Counted from the first letter of the stretch, positions 1 through 10,487 are shown. The stretch is 64,000 nt of DNA from Phytophthora colocasiae (GCA_018806915.1 JAGKQI010000090.1:186001-250000); one strand, 5' to 3'. Made by a program: numbers and translations. Notes: generated by a model not told the origin, from the sequence alone.

Positions 1-2
1 TT

Positions 3-422
3 GCATATACACCTATCCCGCAACATGCTGGTGACCAGTCCAGCCCACATACAGCGAGGCAGGTGGACGAGTGGCGAAACAAGGACACGCAGGCGAAGCG
101 TCGACAACGAGCGTGCAAGGTTTGCTCAGCTCTTCGCACCGGTGAGCAGCGGGCATCTACAACGACCTACTTCTGCAAGGACTGCAACAACGTTGGGCCG
201 ATAGTCCTGTGTATGCGCTCTAGGCGCGCCGTTCGCGGTGTGGCCATGACATGCTGGGACATCTGGCACAAGGAGTGGGTGAACGGTACACTGATCCCTG
301 TGGAGAAAGCGAGGCCCATAAGAATGCGCCGCAGAGCTGATGGGACTTTACCGGGCACGCCATCCACACCAGGCACACCAGCTTCGACTGCTTCAAGCAA
401 GAGACGTCGGACGAACACCTAA
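3..422 (+). pseudogene. C-terminal end of a piggyBac-like transposase (cut by window edge)
   Basis: The frame is open from the window edge to the TAA at 420-422, about 139 residues. It carries a CKVC pair (residues about 39-42), a second CKDC pair, a cysteine in LCM and a C-terminal CWDIWHKEW motif. This Cys-rich tail resembles the zinc-binding C-terminus of piggyBac-derived transposases common in oomycetes, which bind transposon ends. The last 30 residues are Pro/Thr/Ser- and Arg-rich. The catalytic part lies outside the window, so activity cannot be judged. A GGGG-TTAA sequence at 979-986 could be the right end of the same element. The family call rests on motif recall. Confidence 0.55.
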
Positions 423-1092
423 GCGTTAAGCTGCATTTAAAGCTGCCGGTAACATGAATATATGCTGCATGGATTGGCTAATATTGATCGCTTGATGTGC
501 CACGCAATGCGTGCTGCTCCCAAGTGTATCCTGACCGTCCTGTCTTGGCGCTAATCTTTGCGTTTACTTCGCTTACATCACCAGCTGTTCCCGCTTCACT
601 TGGATCTAGTAATACCCCGTAGATGGTGCAGTAACGCATCATTTGCTCACTTTATCAACACCAGGTCCATGGGGGTGACACCCCTTCTTTTGTAGACGGA
701 TTGTGAATGGGGAAGTTTTGATTTCTGAAATTTTGAAAATGATAGCAGGTGTCTCCAGTTTCTGTTCCAGTGGTGTCCCGTCCATTTCTGCGTTAAGATG
801 CAATATGCAGTCTTCACTTGCCTGTTTGGTTGCCAATATGCAGGTTAGATGCATCTTTATCACGACTTTGACCTTCGCCTGCCTATAATCTGCTCTGTCC
901 CGTCTAAAAGTATACAAACATCAAGTCTAATTTTGCTGCATATGCAGTTTAAATGTTCCAGCCGAATCCGGGTCTGGAGGGGTTAATGCAGCTAATTCAA
1001 AAACACGGTTCATAATTTGTCTCTAATACAAACTTCATTTGTCTGTCAAATTTCACAATGAAAGTTGACAATAGCAAAAACCGGAGCTCTCC
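423..1092. other. Non-coding spacer with possible piggyBac right end
   Basis: No convincing ORF. The segment up to 982 may be the 3' non-coding part of the piggyBac-like element, because it ends GGGG directly before TTAA (983-986), the canonical piggyBac target. After 986 the sequence is A/T-rich and has stops in all three plus frames just before the gene fragment at 1093. Confidence 0.35.
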
Positions 1093-1629
1093 TTGAGGAG
1101 AGCCACCACGGCTTTCCACAAGATCACGTTCCCTTTCAGTCTAAAGCAGACAAGCGAGGCGTGGTGGAATCTGACGAACTTAAACCAGTGGGTCCAAGAT
1201 GGCGATGGCTACGCCGATCTGGCGGATCCCAATGACGCGGTGATTCTTCGAGTTCGCGTGGTTCGTACTCTGCCCAGTGGAATGACAGTATCCAGCCTGC
1301 AAAGATACATTCTTCACCGGTTTGTAGAGGAGAATCTCTCAGTTTTCCTGTGGAGGACATATTCAGAGGGCGAAGGAGAATTTGCTGGAATTCATGTCGA
1401 AGAAACAGGGTGGGCAAGACTTCAGCCATCGACGGATGGAGAATCAACGGACGTTGCTGTGTGTGTCCACCAGACTCCAATGAGCACACTAAACAGGTCC
1501 GGGAGTCAAGTCGAAACGTTCTTCGACGTGATGCAGAGCTTGCAGATGGAAAGCGCGCAACTGGTCACGAGCTTATTGTCCAGAAAACTTCTACTGGAGT
1601 CACTAGAAACGATTGATCTTGCAGTTTAA
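1093..1629 (+). pseudogene. 5'-truncated subfamily A bZIP/START-like gene (START-like part only)
   Basis: This 178-codon frame has no ATG; it opens after an in-frame TAG at 1072. It aligns with the second half of the neighbours at 1777, 3397 and 4710: a WWNL motif, RYILHRFVEEN, an SEGEGEF motif, EETGW, and the C-terminal RKLLLESLE tail. The bZIP-like N-terminal half is missing, so it is a gene remnant rather than a small gene. It is useful as a reference because it keeps in frame the C-terminal tail that is out of frame in the next two copies. Confidence 0.7.
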
Positions 1630-1776
1630 CCGTGTGAAGGTGACCAAATAAACATGATCATTGCGTCTACGACACAGAGAGTGACCACATGTTGGCTGGG
1701 TATAAGCTGCGGATAGGCGGATGCTATTCTGGCTTTGTAAACGATTGGCACTACTCATTCTCCCTCGGCAGCCCGA

Positions 1777-2898
1777 ATGGAACCCTCAGACATCGCGTTT
1801 CTATCGGAAGTATCGGCATTTCTAGACACTAATAATCTATGTTTGACGGACTAGAACGCCGTGTCAACAAAAGCGAATATGCAAGCTACTCGTCAGGCGC
1901 TCCGGAAGAAACGGTACGAGCTGCGGTTGAAGAATGAGCGAGAAGCTCTTCAGAGACTAAAAGTGGAGCTCACCTCACGTCTGACACGGCTGCAGTGCGA
2001 ACACAAGAACAAGGAAAACCGTTCGAACACGAATGCAGCGACCAGCAATTCATCCTGGAGAAATCTGGTCCTAGTGGAACGTCAACAGCTCCTCCAGTCA
2101 AAAGAGGAACAAGAGAAACTCGTCTCTGCTGTTACAATGCAAGCTTCGTATCTCAAAACGTTGAGAGGTATGGCCCCAGACGAGTTGTTACAGGCAGTCG
2201 CTAGTCAGCAAGAAACGTCCGTGGCTGTTGCGTCTAGCATGCAGGTGAACCAGCAATCCAACTACGTCCGGTTTGCTCAACAACTGAGTCAAGTCGTGGC
2301 AGCTCACGACCAAGTGGGCAATATCTTCAGCGACTTTGATGTGTTCAACACTCCTACAGGAATGACAAGCGGCATCGGCTCGCCTAAGAGTGGCGGCACT
2401 GCTTTTTATCAGCACTTTAACCGGTTTACACAGCCATTTCGACTCAGTCAGACCCAAAACTCATGGTGGAAGTTGGCCAGCTTGGAAGATGTGATCAAGG
2501 ACCGAGAAGACTATTCCGATTTAGCTGACCCGCGAGAAACTACCATCCTTCGACTGCGTTTAGTACGGACATTGGTTACTGGAGCTACAGTCTCCATTAT
2601 TCAGCGCTACATCTTCCGTCGCGTTGTTGAAGAAAACCGTGCAGTTTTCACGTGGAAAACATTGTCGGAAGGTGAAGGCATTTTTGCTGGGATGTACCTG
2701 GAGGAAACTGGTTGGGCAAGTCTTCAAGAGTCGAAGGAAGAGGAGATTACAGTGGTTGGCGTGTGTGTACAGCAGACTCCGATGAGGTTTGGCAAGTCAA
2801 AGATTCCGAGTACCGACAATCAGACGTTCTGCGAGCTGCTGCACAATATGCTCAACGAAAATGCTCACGTGATCACGCAGCTTTATCGAAGATGCTGA
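1777..2898 (+). pseudogene. Subfamily A bZIP/START-like protein with in-frame stop
   Basis: An ATG at 1777 starts the typical acidic/hydrophobic N-terminus (FLSEVSAFLD), but TAG at 1852-1854 stops it after 25 codons. The same frame reopens and runs 345 codons to TGA at 2896-2898. The body has a basic region (RKKRYELRLKNEREAL), a coiled-coil stretch, and a START-like C-terminal half with NSWWKL, RYIFRRVVEEN, SEGEG and EETGW motifs. A shorter protein could start at ATG 1879 and keep the basic region. The canonical C-terminal tail (KMLIDETLAGI) follows in the +1 frame. This family is often labelled M96 mating-specific in Phytophthora; nuclear, DNA-binding function is inferred from the basic region only. 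Confidence 0.7.
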
Positions 2899-3396
2899 TA
2901 GATGAAACCCTAGCTGGTATTGAGTTTAAGTACATGCATCTTACCGGTACCTCCCATTCCGATGGCTTGTTGCACTTGCTCGGAGCTTCAGTTCTGAGCA
3001 CAGCCACAAATCAAATCGTAGAGCTAATCAGGTGTTGGAATCAGCGGTACATGTAGTTCAACAACGTTGTGAGCTTATATTACTGACCTCGGGAGTTTGG
3101 TCGCGTTGTGAGATCACAGTCACTATGGCCTTCGTACACGCACCAATTCCTGTTGTTGCATTCAAAGCTACAGCTTCAACATTTAAACAGAGCTAACTCC
3201 AGTTCCTCTCGACTTCAGCCACAGCAATTGCTCTCCGAGACGTGTTTACAATTGTCGTTTGCATTGCATACGTCTAAACATCAGTGTTATCCCCACACCA
3301 GCTGCCACCTTGCCGCAAGGTGGCACGAAAGAGCGATGGTGAGCAGCATCACTTGTCTTTTCCCATTTATTTCTCAAAACGAACGAAGGTGCAGGA
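2899..3396. other. Intergenic spacer
   Basis: Holds the out-of-frame C-terminal tail of the upstream gene (2893-2930), a TACATGTA palindrome at 3048-3055 and A/T- and C-rich upstream sequence of the next gene. No additional gene seen. Confidence 0.5.
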
Positions 3397-4548
3397 ATGA
3401 TGACCTTGGACGCAGTGAGTGTTGAGAAATCGGGCCCTAAAGCTAAGCACAATGAAGCAGAGAGGTGTCCCTTTCCCGACGGGTTGATAGTGTCAGAGTT
3501 CGCTCAGTTACTGTACGAGGACAATCAACTTGGAGCTTCGGTTGTCAAGAATGAAGACTTACCGCCCAAACCTACAACACGAGCTGAGAGAGAAGTTATC
3601 CGGAAGCGAAAGTACCACCAACGCCTTCGAAATGAACGCGAATCGCTTCGCCAAACTGTCAACGAGCTATCGTTGCAGCTCCAGCAGCTTAAACAAAAGC
3701 CAACCGGCATCAACTGGGAAGACTTTGCTCTGCAAGAAAAACTACAGCTACAAAAGGTGGAGATGGAGCACAAGAAGCTGTTCGCTGCCACTAAGATGCA
3801 GGCTCTATATATCGGCAAGCTCTGTGAACAACTACCCGACAGAAACGTGGCCAACCTTTTGATCAGAGCTACAACGAACAGAGCAGTACCCCGTCCAGTC
3901 AATCCATTCTTCGACTACGCCAATTACTGCGCTCTTGCCCAGACAGTTAATGCGTGCTACGTTAAAGTCGACGACGTCATGCGAGAGTTTACAGTCAACA
4001 GTATGCGAGACGGAGTGACTTCATCGATGCATTACTGTGAAGAGAGTGGAGAAGTTGAGTATTTCCAACACCTGAATCAGTTTACAGAGCCCTACAGCTA
4101 CAAACAAACGCGTGGAACATGGTGGAAACTGGCCAAGCTCTTGCATAGACAACACGACCGACAGGACTTGGATGGCCTTGGAAGTCCTAATGACACGGTA
4201 GCTTTAAGATTTCGTTTGGTCCGGACATTACGGCATGGAGAGACTGTGTCAGTGTTGCAACGGTATGTGCATCAGCGCTTTATGGAAGATTCTCGTACAA
4301 TTTTCGTATGGAAAACACAATCTGAAGGTGAAGATGTTTTCAAGGGGATGAAGTGTGAGGAGACTGGGTGGGTCTGTCTCCAACCGTCTATGGAAGATGA
4401 CTCGACGCTAGTGAGGGTTTGCGTCCGACAAGCTCCACTGCACGTTAGGAGCTCTGCTCTTGAAGAAACTGCTAGAGAGTTCGATAACGTGCTTCAAAGC
4501 TCTGTACGTGAGGACATGGTAGAGATATCTGCTGCTTTACCTAGATAG
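3397..4548 (+). CDS. Subfamily A bZIP-like/START-like protein
   Basis: 383 residues from ATG 3397. Residues about 68-100 form a basic, coiled-coil region (RKRKYHQRLRNERESLRQ followed by spaced Leu), resembling a bZIP but without the classical N-x7-R spacing. A coiled coil continues to about 150. Residues about 210-370 match the START-like half shared by the cluster: TWWKLAKL, RYVHQRFMED, SEGEDVF, EETGW and the RQAP motif. A regulator with a ligand-binding-like domain is the plausible role, inferred not shown. The ORF ends at TAG 4546-4548, but the canonical tail (MLLDETLEGINI) lies in another frame at 4550-4588, as in the gene before it. The N-terminus differs from the MATD-type starts of its paralogs. 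Confidence 0.75.
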   Translation: MMTLDAVSVEKSGPKAKHNEAERCPFPDGLIVSEFAQLLYEDNQLGASVVKNEDLPPKPTTRAEREVIRKRKYHQRLRNERESLRQTVNELSLQLQQLKQKPTGINWEDFALQEKLQLQKVEMEHKKLFAATKMQALYIGKLCEQLPDRNVANLLIRATTNRAVPRPVNPFFDYANYCALAQTVNACYVKVDDVMREFTVNSMRDGVTSSMHYCEESGEVEYFQHLNQFTEPYSYKQTRGTWWKLAKLLHRQHDRQDLDGLGSPNDTVALRFRLVRTLRHGETVSVLQRYVHQRFMEDSRTIFVWKTQSEGEDVFKGMKCEETGWVCLQPSMEDDSTLVRVCVRQAPLHVRSSALEETAREFDNVLQSSVREDMVEISAALPR

Positions 4549-4709
4549 AATGCTGCTGGACGAAACATTGGAAGGTATCAACATCTAATAACAATCCGTA
4601 CAACTAGTATAACGCAAACAACTGGGATTGTCGTTTTCGGATAGGACAACCTGTAACAATTCAGTTGGTCAGTGTGAGGAGAACACGAGTGTCGTGGCTA
4701 AACAGCGTC

Positions 4710-5921
4710 ATGGCCACGGATTTCGACTTCCTGGACGAGGTGGCGGCCTTCCTGGGCCCAGACACTCTCCCACCCGTGACCACACCCCGCGTGTTAGCAG
4801 GAGATGTCGGAGCGTCGGAGGCAAATATCGCTGTGAACTATACCGGGCAAGAGAAGACGAAACTACATGAGGAACCAACTGACAATCGCCGCAAAAGGTA
4901 TCGAGACCGCATCAAGAATGAACGACAAGAGCTCAAGCGAATGGAGAGAGAACTAACACAGCGACTACAAGGAATAATCGATTCTCGACAAGGCGCCAAC
5001 ACAAGTGCACGAACGGATCTGTCAACATCCAATTCATTTTGGCAGGACTTGGCGATTCAACAAAAGAAGCATCTACTATCGTCAGAGGAGGAGCAAAAGC
5101 GCCTTGTAGCCGCAGTTCAATCTCAAACGCTGTACATCGACAACCTTTGCAGCGTACGACGTGTTCTACCTGAAAAGTTTACCATTGATTCCAGTTCTAC
5201 AAGGTCCAATACTGTCCAGCCACTGAATAATCTAAAGTGGCTACGACTTAAATCCTCGGATGCATCTCTCTATGAAGAATACTTAAAGGAGGTGAACGAC
5301 AGCTACGCTCGAGTTGATCAAGTGTTTACTCACTGTGAAATGGACACCATGTCCATTGGTGGTACGAGTTCACTACAAAGACTCAGCGCGGATGGTGGAG
5401 TGGAGTATATTCAATACGTCCACAAGATTTTGCAACCTGTTAGCTTCAAGAATGCGTGCAGGAATATGTGGAAGGCCGCCAAGTTACCTCATCGACAATT
5501 TGATCGGGTAGTATACGAGGATGTTTCTGACTTGGGGAACACTGTCGCTTTTAGGTTTCGGATAAGGAAGACACTGGCGACAGGATCAACTCTATCGATC
5601 TTAAGGCGCGTTTTGACCCGACAATTCATCGAGAATGAGCGCACAGTAACTGTGTACAGGATTTTCTCGGAAGGAGAAGGCGTTTTCAGCGGCTTGGACA
5701 CTGATGAGACGGCTTGGGTCAGTATTCGACCATACTCTGATGGATTGAAAAGCTACGCATTGATGGAGATTTGTTCGCAACAAATTCCTGCTCCGTTTCT
5801 TTCGACAAATACTAATGTTTCTACTGTTAAAGCATTCAAAGAGATGACTCAGCAAGCAGTACAAGAAGACGAGCGAGAGAGTATCCGATTCCTAGAAAAA
5901 ATGCTACTGGGGGATACTTAG
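4710..5921 (+). CDS. Subfamily A bZIP-like/START-like protein (best intact copy)
   Basis: 403 residues. ATG 4710 is chosen because it gives the family N-terminus MATDFDFLDEVAAFL; the open frame extends upstream only through a TTG. Residues about 57-90 are the basic/coiled-coil region (RRKRYRDRIKNERQELKRM). Residues about 170-400 are START-like, with the paired motifs YLKEVNDSYARVDQVF, RNMWKAAKL, SEGEGVFSGLDTDETAW and a C-terminal QQIP. It keeps the C-terminal EKMLLGDT tail in frame, unlike its two upstream neighbours. It sits head-to-tail with them on the plus strand, consistent with tandem duplication. Known related proteins are annotated as M96 mating-specific family; biochemical function is unknown. 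Confidence 0.8.
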   Translation: MATDFDFLDEVAAFLGPDTLPPVTTPRVLAGDVGASEANIAVNYTGQEKTKLHEEPTDNRRKRYRDRIKNERQELKRMERELTQRLQGIIDSRQGANTSARTDLSTSNSFWQDLAIQQKKHLLSSEEEQKRLVAAVQSQTLYIDNLCSVRRVLPEKFTIDSSSTRSNTVQPLNNLKWLRLKSSDASLYEEYLKEVNDSYARVDQVFTHCEMDTMSIGGTSSLQRLSADGGVEYIQYVHKILQPVSFKNACRNMWKAAKLPHRQFDRVVYEDVSDLGNTVAFRFRIRKTLATGSTLSILRRVLTRQFIENERTVTVYRIFSEGEGVFSGLDTDETAWVSIRPYSDGLKSYALMEICSQQIPAPFLSTNTNVSTVKAFKEMTQQAVQEDERESIRFLEKMLLGDT

Positions 5922-6003
5922 AAACGAAGTAAATTGGAGAAGCCAAGCAGAAAGCAAAGGGTGAGAGTTTCTTGATATTTCAACGCGTTTTACCGTTTCT
6001 AAA

Positions 6004-6713
6004 TCATTTGCGGTTCCCCATACGTTGTTGGCGCTCTTGTGCAGCAGCTACAAGTCGGTTGAACTCGCTCTTGAAGACGTTGGGGGTGTCAAAAGTTGTC
6101 GCAACAACACGTAAATGACTCGGAAGCCGGGATTTTGAAGTCAGCGGTGCAGCAGTGTTGTTGGCACCTGTCGAGTGCTCAAACACCAGACTCTGCGAGC
6201 TCTCTAAGCCAGCATTTTGTATAAACCACTCGTACCTGTCATTTATCACGTAGTGAGTGATTAGTTGAGATCACTTAAATCCCTTTTACGGATAAATTCA
6301 CACCAAAGCATGGCTTCACTCTCGTGAACGTGTGACTCTGGACTGTAAACGAGAATGACACCGTCCGCATCTTTCATCACAGCAGGCCAACACGCTTCAT
6401 AGCTGTAAGAAGCACACGTGATCAGCTAGAGCACGATTTTCAAGAAATAATTAGACTGTACTTCTGGTCTCCCGAGACATCCCAGAGCTCAATGTTCACT
6501 TTTCCCTTTTCAAGCTCGAGGATCCGCACCCCAATAGTCGGTTGGTACCGCTCCTGACTCCCGAGTCGATCCGAGTGCTCAGCTAGGAAGTTTGCAATCT
6601 GACACGCATCGAAAACTGCGTAAGACCCAGGCAGAACACAGGATCAAGTGTGAACATACCGTGGACTTGCCGGCCTCCTTGGGTCCAACAATAAGGATCT
6701 TGAGCGGCGCCAT
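6004..6713 (-). CDS. IFT22: IFT22/RABL5-like small GTPase, copy 1 (four exons)
   Basis: Same gene as the copies at 14280 and 30374. ATG is at 6713-6711, and the P-loop GPKEAGKST ends exon 1. Introns split the gene as in the plus-strand copy at 14280, and the stop TGA is at 6006-6004. IFT22 is the small GTPase-like subunit of intraflagellar transport complex B, acting in cilia; oomycetes make flagellated zoospores. Identity with the other copies stops at the stop codon on one side and about 50 bp upstream of the ATG (about 6763) on the other. So only the gene body was copied here. Because introns are kept, this is a DNA duplication, not a retrocopy. Confidence 0.75.
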
Positions 6714-6763
6714 GGACACAAGCCGACGAAACTTTAAATTGGATTTTATTTTTAACGTTTGTC

Positions 6764-7878
6764 CTAAGTCTTTAGGATAGAAATTGCTTCCGCCAACGAC
6801 ATCGGAATCTTCTACATCCGATCCCCGTTCATCATCATCATCATGATCATGGTGTAAAGAGTGGTAGTGAAGTGCAAAACCGAGATGAAATGTTTACAAA
6901 CGCAATGGTGCTTTTGTCACAGAACACGCTCGTGATGCTACGTACTGGACGTCGTCCAGACGATGTCGATTACATACGGATACCAGTGTTGTTGTACTGT
7001 AGCTCTTCTCAACGGCGTAGCAAGCCGACTGTTCTAGCAGCCAGTTTCTCTGAGTGCTTCAAATTCGATTCACAGGAGCTCTGGGTGGATGAATTACACA
7101 ATTCAAGTATTATCTGTAGGCTGGAGTAGGTTCCACTATCATCTACTTCTGTATATAAGAAAGAATCCTACTTGAAGAAGTTAATTCTTCCTCTAGATGC
7201 CTGCTCATCCGTCTGCAAACGGTCCCTCTCCTTCCACCAGGCAGCGTATGGTTGCGCTCTACAAAGGGATAGGCGCACTTTTCTTCGCAGTGATAAAACT
7301 TGATGACGAAGGATCCTCCCGCAAACAGTCTCCGTCACGGATGTTAGCACATAAAAATTTTAAGGTAGGGACGTTGTTTAGTCACGATCATGGATTGCAT
7401 CTACAATTCCACGTGCTGTAGCAGTTTATGGGAACTTTAAATAATCGGAATCCCGTGTTCCATATAGTTTGTGGAGAGTAAATGTAGTTTCTAAAGGTAG
7501 TTTTTTTTAGTAATATGTGCAATCGCAGTTTAAAGTATTGCTTCGCTACTTCGAAGTTGACACAGTATCAACATAACCCAACTATATGATAAATAAATCC
7601 CATATCTACATAATAGTACCAGTTAAGAAGTCCCGTATTTGTCTTGCTGGCCCTCACTCACCTTTCCGCTTTTTTCAGAGTAGCATCGTTTTTGCTGCCT
7701 TACTTCCTACTACGTAGAATTTCTCAGTATATTATTACGTGAGTTGTTCTTACCTAACGCCATGCACTAGTCATCCCTAGTGATTTTACAGTCCACAATC
7801 GTTGATGACGTGAGTAATCTCCCACGGTCCGTGGGCCACGGAGTCTTTCAGACTTTGTAGGCCATTTACGAAAAAGCT
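6764..7878. other. Spacer with conserved subfamily A promoter-like sequence
   Basis: Contains short open frames at 6872-7129 (GTG start) and 7197-7421 that match nothing I recognise and are not called. The last 100 bases resemble the region upstream of the gene start at 31773: a GATGACGTGAGT-like element near 7804-7815, a TCTCCCACG word, and CATTTACGAAAAAG immediately before the ATG in both. TGACGTGA is a bZIP/CRE-type core, so autoregulation is possible but inferred. Confidence 0.4.
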
Positions 7879-9128
7879 ATGGCAACGGATCTAGACTTTC
7901 TCGACGAGGTGACCGAGTTCTTGACACTGGAGGCTTTTGACAGCCGCAAGTCGTTAGAAGACGGGTTACTCCAGAGTTCTGTCGTCGTTGAGGCAGCAAA
8001 GTCTTTGCTTCCAACTGATGCCTCGTCGGATGACACGGACGATAGTCTCAAGAGCGAACGGTATTCAACTAGGAAGAGCAACCGTCGAAGTGAAACACCA
8101 GATATGCGCCGTCAAAAGTACCGCATGCGCGCGAAAAATGAGCGAGACGGGCTACGCAGAGAGGCCAAAGAGTTGTCAACACGAATTCATGACATGATCA
8201 GTGCCAGGGAGGGAAGGAACACCACCACTCGTACTGATCTGGTGCTGTCCAAGACTTTCTGGCGAGAAGTGGCCATTCACCAGCGCGACCAACGATTTCT
8301 GGTGGAAGCAGAGCACAAGCGTCTCTCTGCCATTGTCAACGCTCAGAGTGTGTATCTCAAGAATTTGAATCTTAACGCTGCTGACTCTAGCGCGCTCTCT
8401 CTTGCTACTCATATACCACGATGCGGGTATGGTGGTTTTAAACATGATGATGACCTCAAGTGGCTTCGGCATCAGCAGCAGCCTTCATAGAGCATGGGAA
8501 TATGTCGCGTTTCCTCGTGTTTCGTGTCTGGTTTTTTCTTTTTTGTAAACAGCTTGCTGGTCGGAGACGAAAGGAGGTTGGTCTTGGAACAATAGACGGG
8601 TTTGATCTTGAAATTGGGCGATGGTCACGGCGTTTTCGTGACTTTCTACGATCGTCGACGGGTAAGCACAGTAAAAAACATACTTTTGGTCAAGTTTGAG
8701 GTAAAACTACATTATTTTTATCAACCGAAAATTGCTGGATAACATCCCGCAAGGATTTCTGGACTTGTACTTGAGTGTAGTAGACATAGTATAATTTGGA
8801 TTCAAGACGTGTTAAGCTTCTTGGCTTGGCTGATTTCTCGCGGGAAGACTATGTCCATTATGAAGCACGTTGTGTGTCGAAGATTCAACGAAAGCGGATC
8901 GTGTGGAAGATTTTCTCCGAGGGTGATGGCGATTTCAGCGTTGGGCTAGCATCCGATGGTTCGCAGAACAAAACGTTGATGGAATTTTATTCTCGACAAA
9001 TGCCAGTACCGTATTTGGTGGTTGCGAACATCAGCAATCCCATTGCCAAGGACTTTCGGGACATGATGCAGGATGCGGTAACGCAGATTGTTGGGGAAGA
9101 TGCTTCTGAGCGGATGTTGTTTTTGTAA
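7879..9128 (+). pseudogene. Mosaic subfamily A bZIP/START-like pseudogene
   Basis: ATG 7879 begins MATDLDFLDEVTEFL, then a basic/coiled-coil region (RRQKYRMRAKNERDGLRRE), up to DDDLKWLR at about 8466. From about 8468 to 8780 the sequence instead matches, on the minus strand, a subfamily B gene like the one at 25573-26936, including its first intron. At about 8797-8840 a short piece matches the spacer between IFT22 and the Cys-rich membrane gene (compare 30327-30372). From about 8843 the subfamily A START-like half resumes (KTMSIMKH, SEGDGDFS, YSRQMPVPYL) and ends at 9128. The segment around the usual DETSW is deleted. Four pieces from different local genes are thus joined. Confidence 0.7.
8468..8780 (-). 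pseudogene. Embedded inverted fragment of a subfamily B gene
   Basis: Plus-strand words here such as CAGCAGCAGCCTTCATAGAG, AACAATAGACGGGTTTGATC and CGTTTTCGTG recur in the same order at 26117-26500, where the gene reads on the minus strand. The match covers parts of exon 2, intron 1 and exon 1. It has no usable frame. Confidence 0.65.
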
Positions 9129-9351
9129 CTCACTACGGGTAACAACTTGATAGCGTTCTGAACTGCGCACTTTAGGAGGAAGGAAGTTGAGGTGAGTAAC
9201 TGGTTGCTTCCTGGTTACTCTTAGTTACTCCCTTGCAAAGAAACACTTCAAGCAATAATTTTTGAAAGTAAATGCAAATGTATCGGACTTGGAGTGATAA
9301 TTCTCTTTTTTTCTTAGAAAGTCCAGGTACTGACAAGTGTAGCTGCCAGTG

Positions 9352-10038
9352 TTAAGGTAGTTCACTCATGGCTAGAAGATATTTTCCCATCAATTTAGCA
9401 TTCTCTTGTCGGTCTTCAGCAACCGTTTCCTGCATCATGTCCAGGAAATCTTTACCAATGGGATTGTTGGCGTTCGCAGTCAAATACGGTACTGGGATCT
9501 GTCGACCGTAGAACTCCATCGACGTTTTGAACTGTGAACCATCGTTTACCGGCCGAATGCTTGCCCAACTGGTCTCGTCCACATCTAATCCACTAAAATC
9601 GCCTTCGCCCTCGGAGAAAACCCTCCAAACGATCACAACGCGGTCGCTTTCGATGAACCTTCGACAAACAAGGTGCTTCATAATGGACATGATCTTCCCA
9701 CTGTTTGAAGTTTTTTGCAGTCGAAATTGAAGACCAACGGTATTATCTGGATCGGATACACCATCGTAAACTTCTCGGTCGATTTGACGGTGTGGCCACA
9801 GCACGAGCTCCCACATGACTCGACTCGAGTCTTCAAAACTAGAGGGCAGTAACGCTCGGTCTCGCTGCTGGAAATACTCGATATCTCCGTTGGGCTTGTA
9901 TTTGTACGGTAATTCTGGTGACTCTGACGATTCCCATGTCGTGTCTTGGAAAATTTGATCCACTTGAGCGTAACATTTGTCCACGTCTTGGAGATACGTT
10001 GTACCGATGATTTTAGCCGCTTGAATACTCGACGCCAT
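9352..10038 (-). pseudogene. START-like half of a subfamily A gene
   Basis: 228 residues from ATG 10038. It begins inside the family sequence at the TYLQDVDKCYAQVDQIF motif, so the FLDEV N-terminus and basic region are absent. The rest is complete: SRVMWELVLWPHRQIDREVYDG, SIMKHLVCRRFIES, SEGEGDFSGLDVDETSW and YGRQIPVPYL. It could still make a short START-like protein, but the abrupt start and neighbouring debris favour a truncated copy. It is closest to the gene at 12669-13717 and to the 3' part of the mosaic at 7879-9128. Confidence 0.65.
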
Positions 10039-10149
10039 GGAAGTACTGATATGTACGCGAGCTTTCGGCTTTAGGTAGGAATTTTACGAGAATACAAACA
10101 TAAAAAACTTACTCTTACACATTTAAGTCGAAAGTGGCATATTCACTTA

Positions 10150-10371
10150 TGCTTGTTATTTCTCGTAAAAGCGTACACTATGCTTCTCCCCACCCCCAGG
10201 ACTTCGCCTTCGATGCAATCATATCGGATAAAAGTATCGCCTCTGATATCTCAACAACAAGAAGGATTAACCATGTCGCCGAAGGATTTCAAGTACGTGG
10301 AAGAGGTCACTCTGGAGCTCTTCTACTCCCACCATTTGCTTGGTTTGATGATAGTTAAGGCAGAAACTTGA
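10150..10371 (+). pseudogene. C-terminal fragment of a subfamily B gene
   Basis: The plus-strand frame at 10153-10371 reads AYTMLLPT, then QQQEGLTMSPKDFKYVEEVTLE and the HLLGLMIV tail. This matches exon 3 of the gene at 25573-26936 (AYTVLLPT, EQQEGFTVSPKDVKYVEEIALE). There is an internal deletion and a frame change around 10190. Its orientation is opposite to the subfamily B fragment at 8468-8780. Confidence 0.65.
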
Positions 10372-10487
10372 CACGACGATGACAGCTTAAATTGAATACC
10401 ATCCAATTCCCAACAGAAGAAAATTTATTCATTTTCTATTGAATAATAACAAACTCTTAGAAAGAAAAGGATCCGAAGAATTTTTAA

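Noticed and set aside
4503..4545. GTACGTGAG...CCTAG as an intron joining the shifted C-terminal tail of the gene at 3397
   Set aside because: Only about 43 nt, shorter than the 59-81 nt introns seen here, and it would remove residues that align with paralogs.
6872..7421. Two short plus-strand frames (85 and 74 codons)
   Set aside because: One lacks ATG, neither shows a motif or splice arrangement that would make a larger gene.
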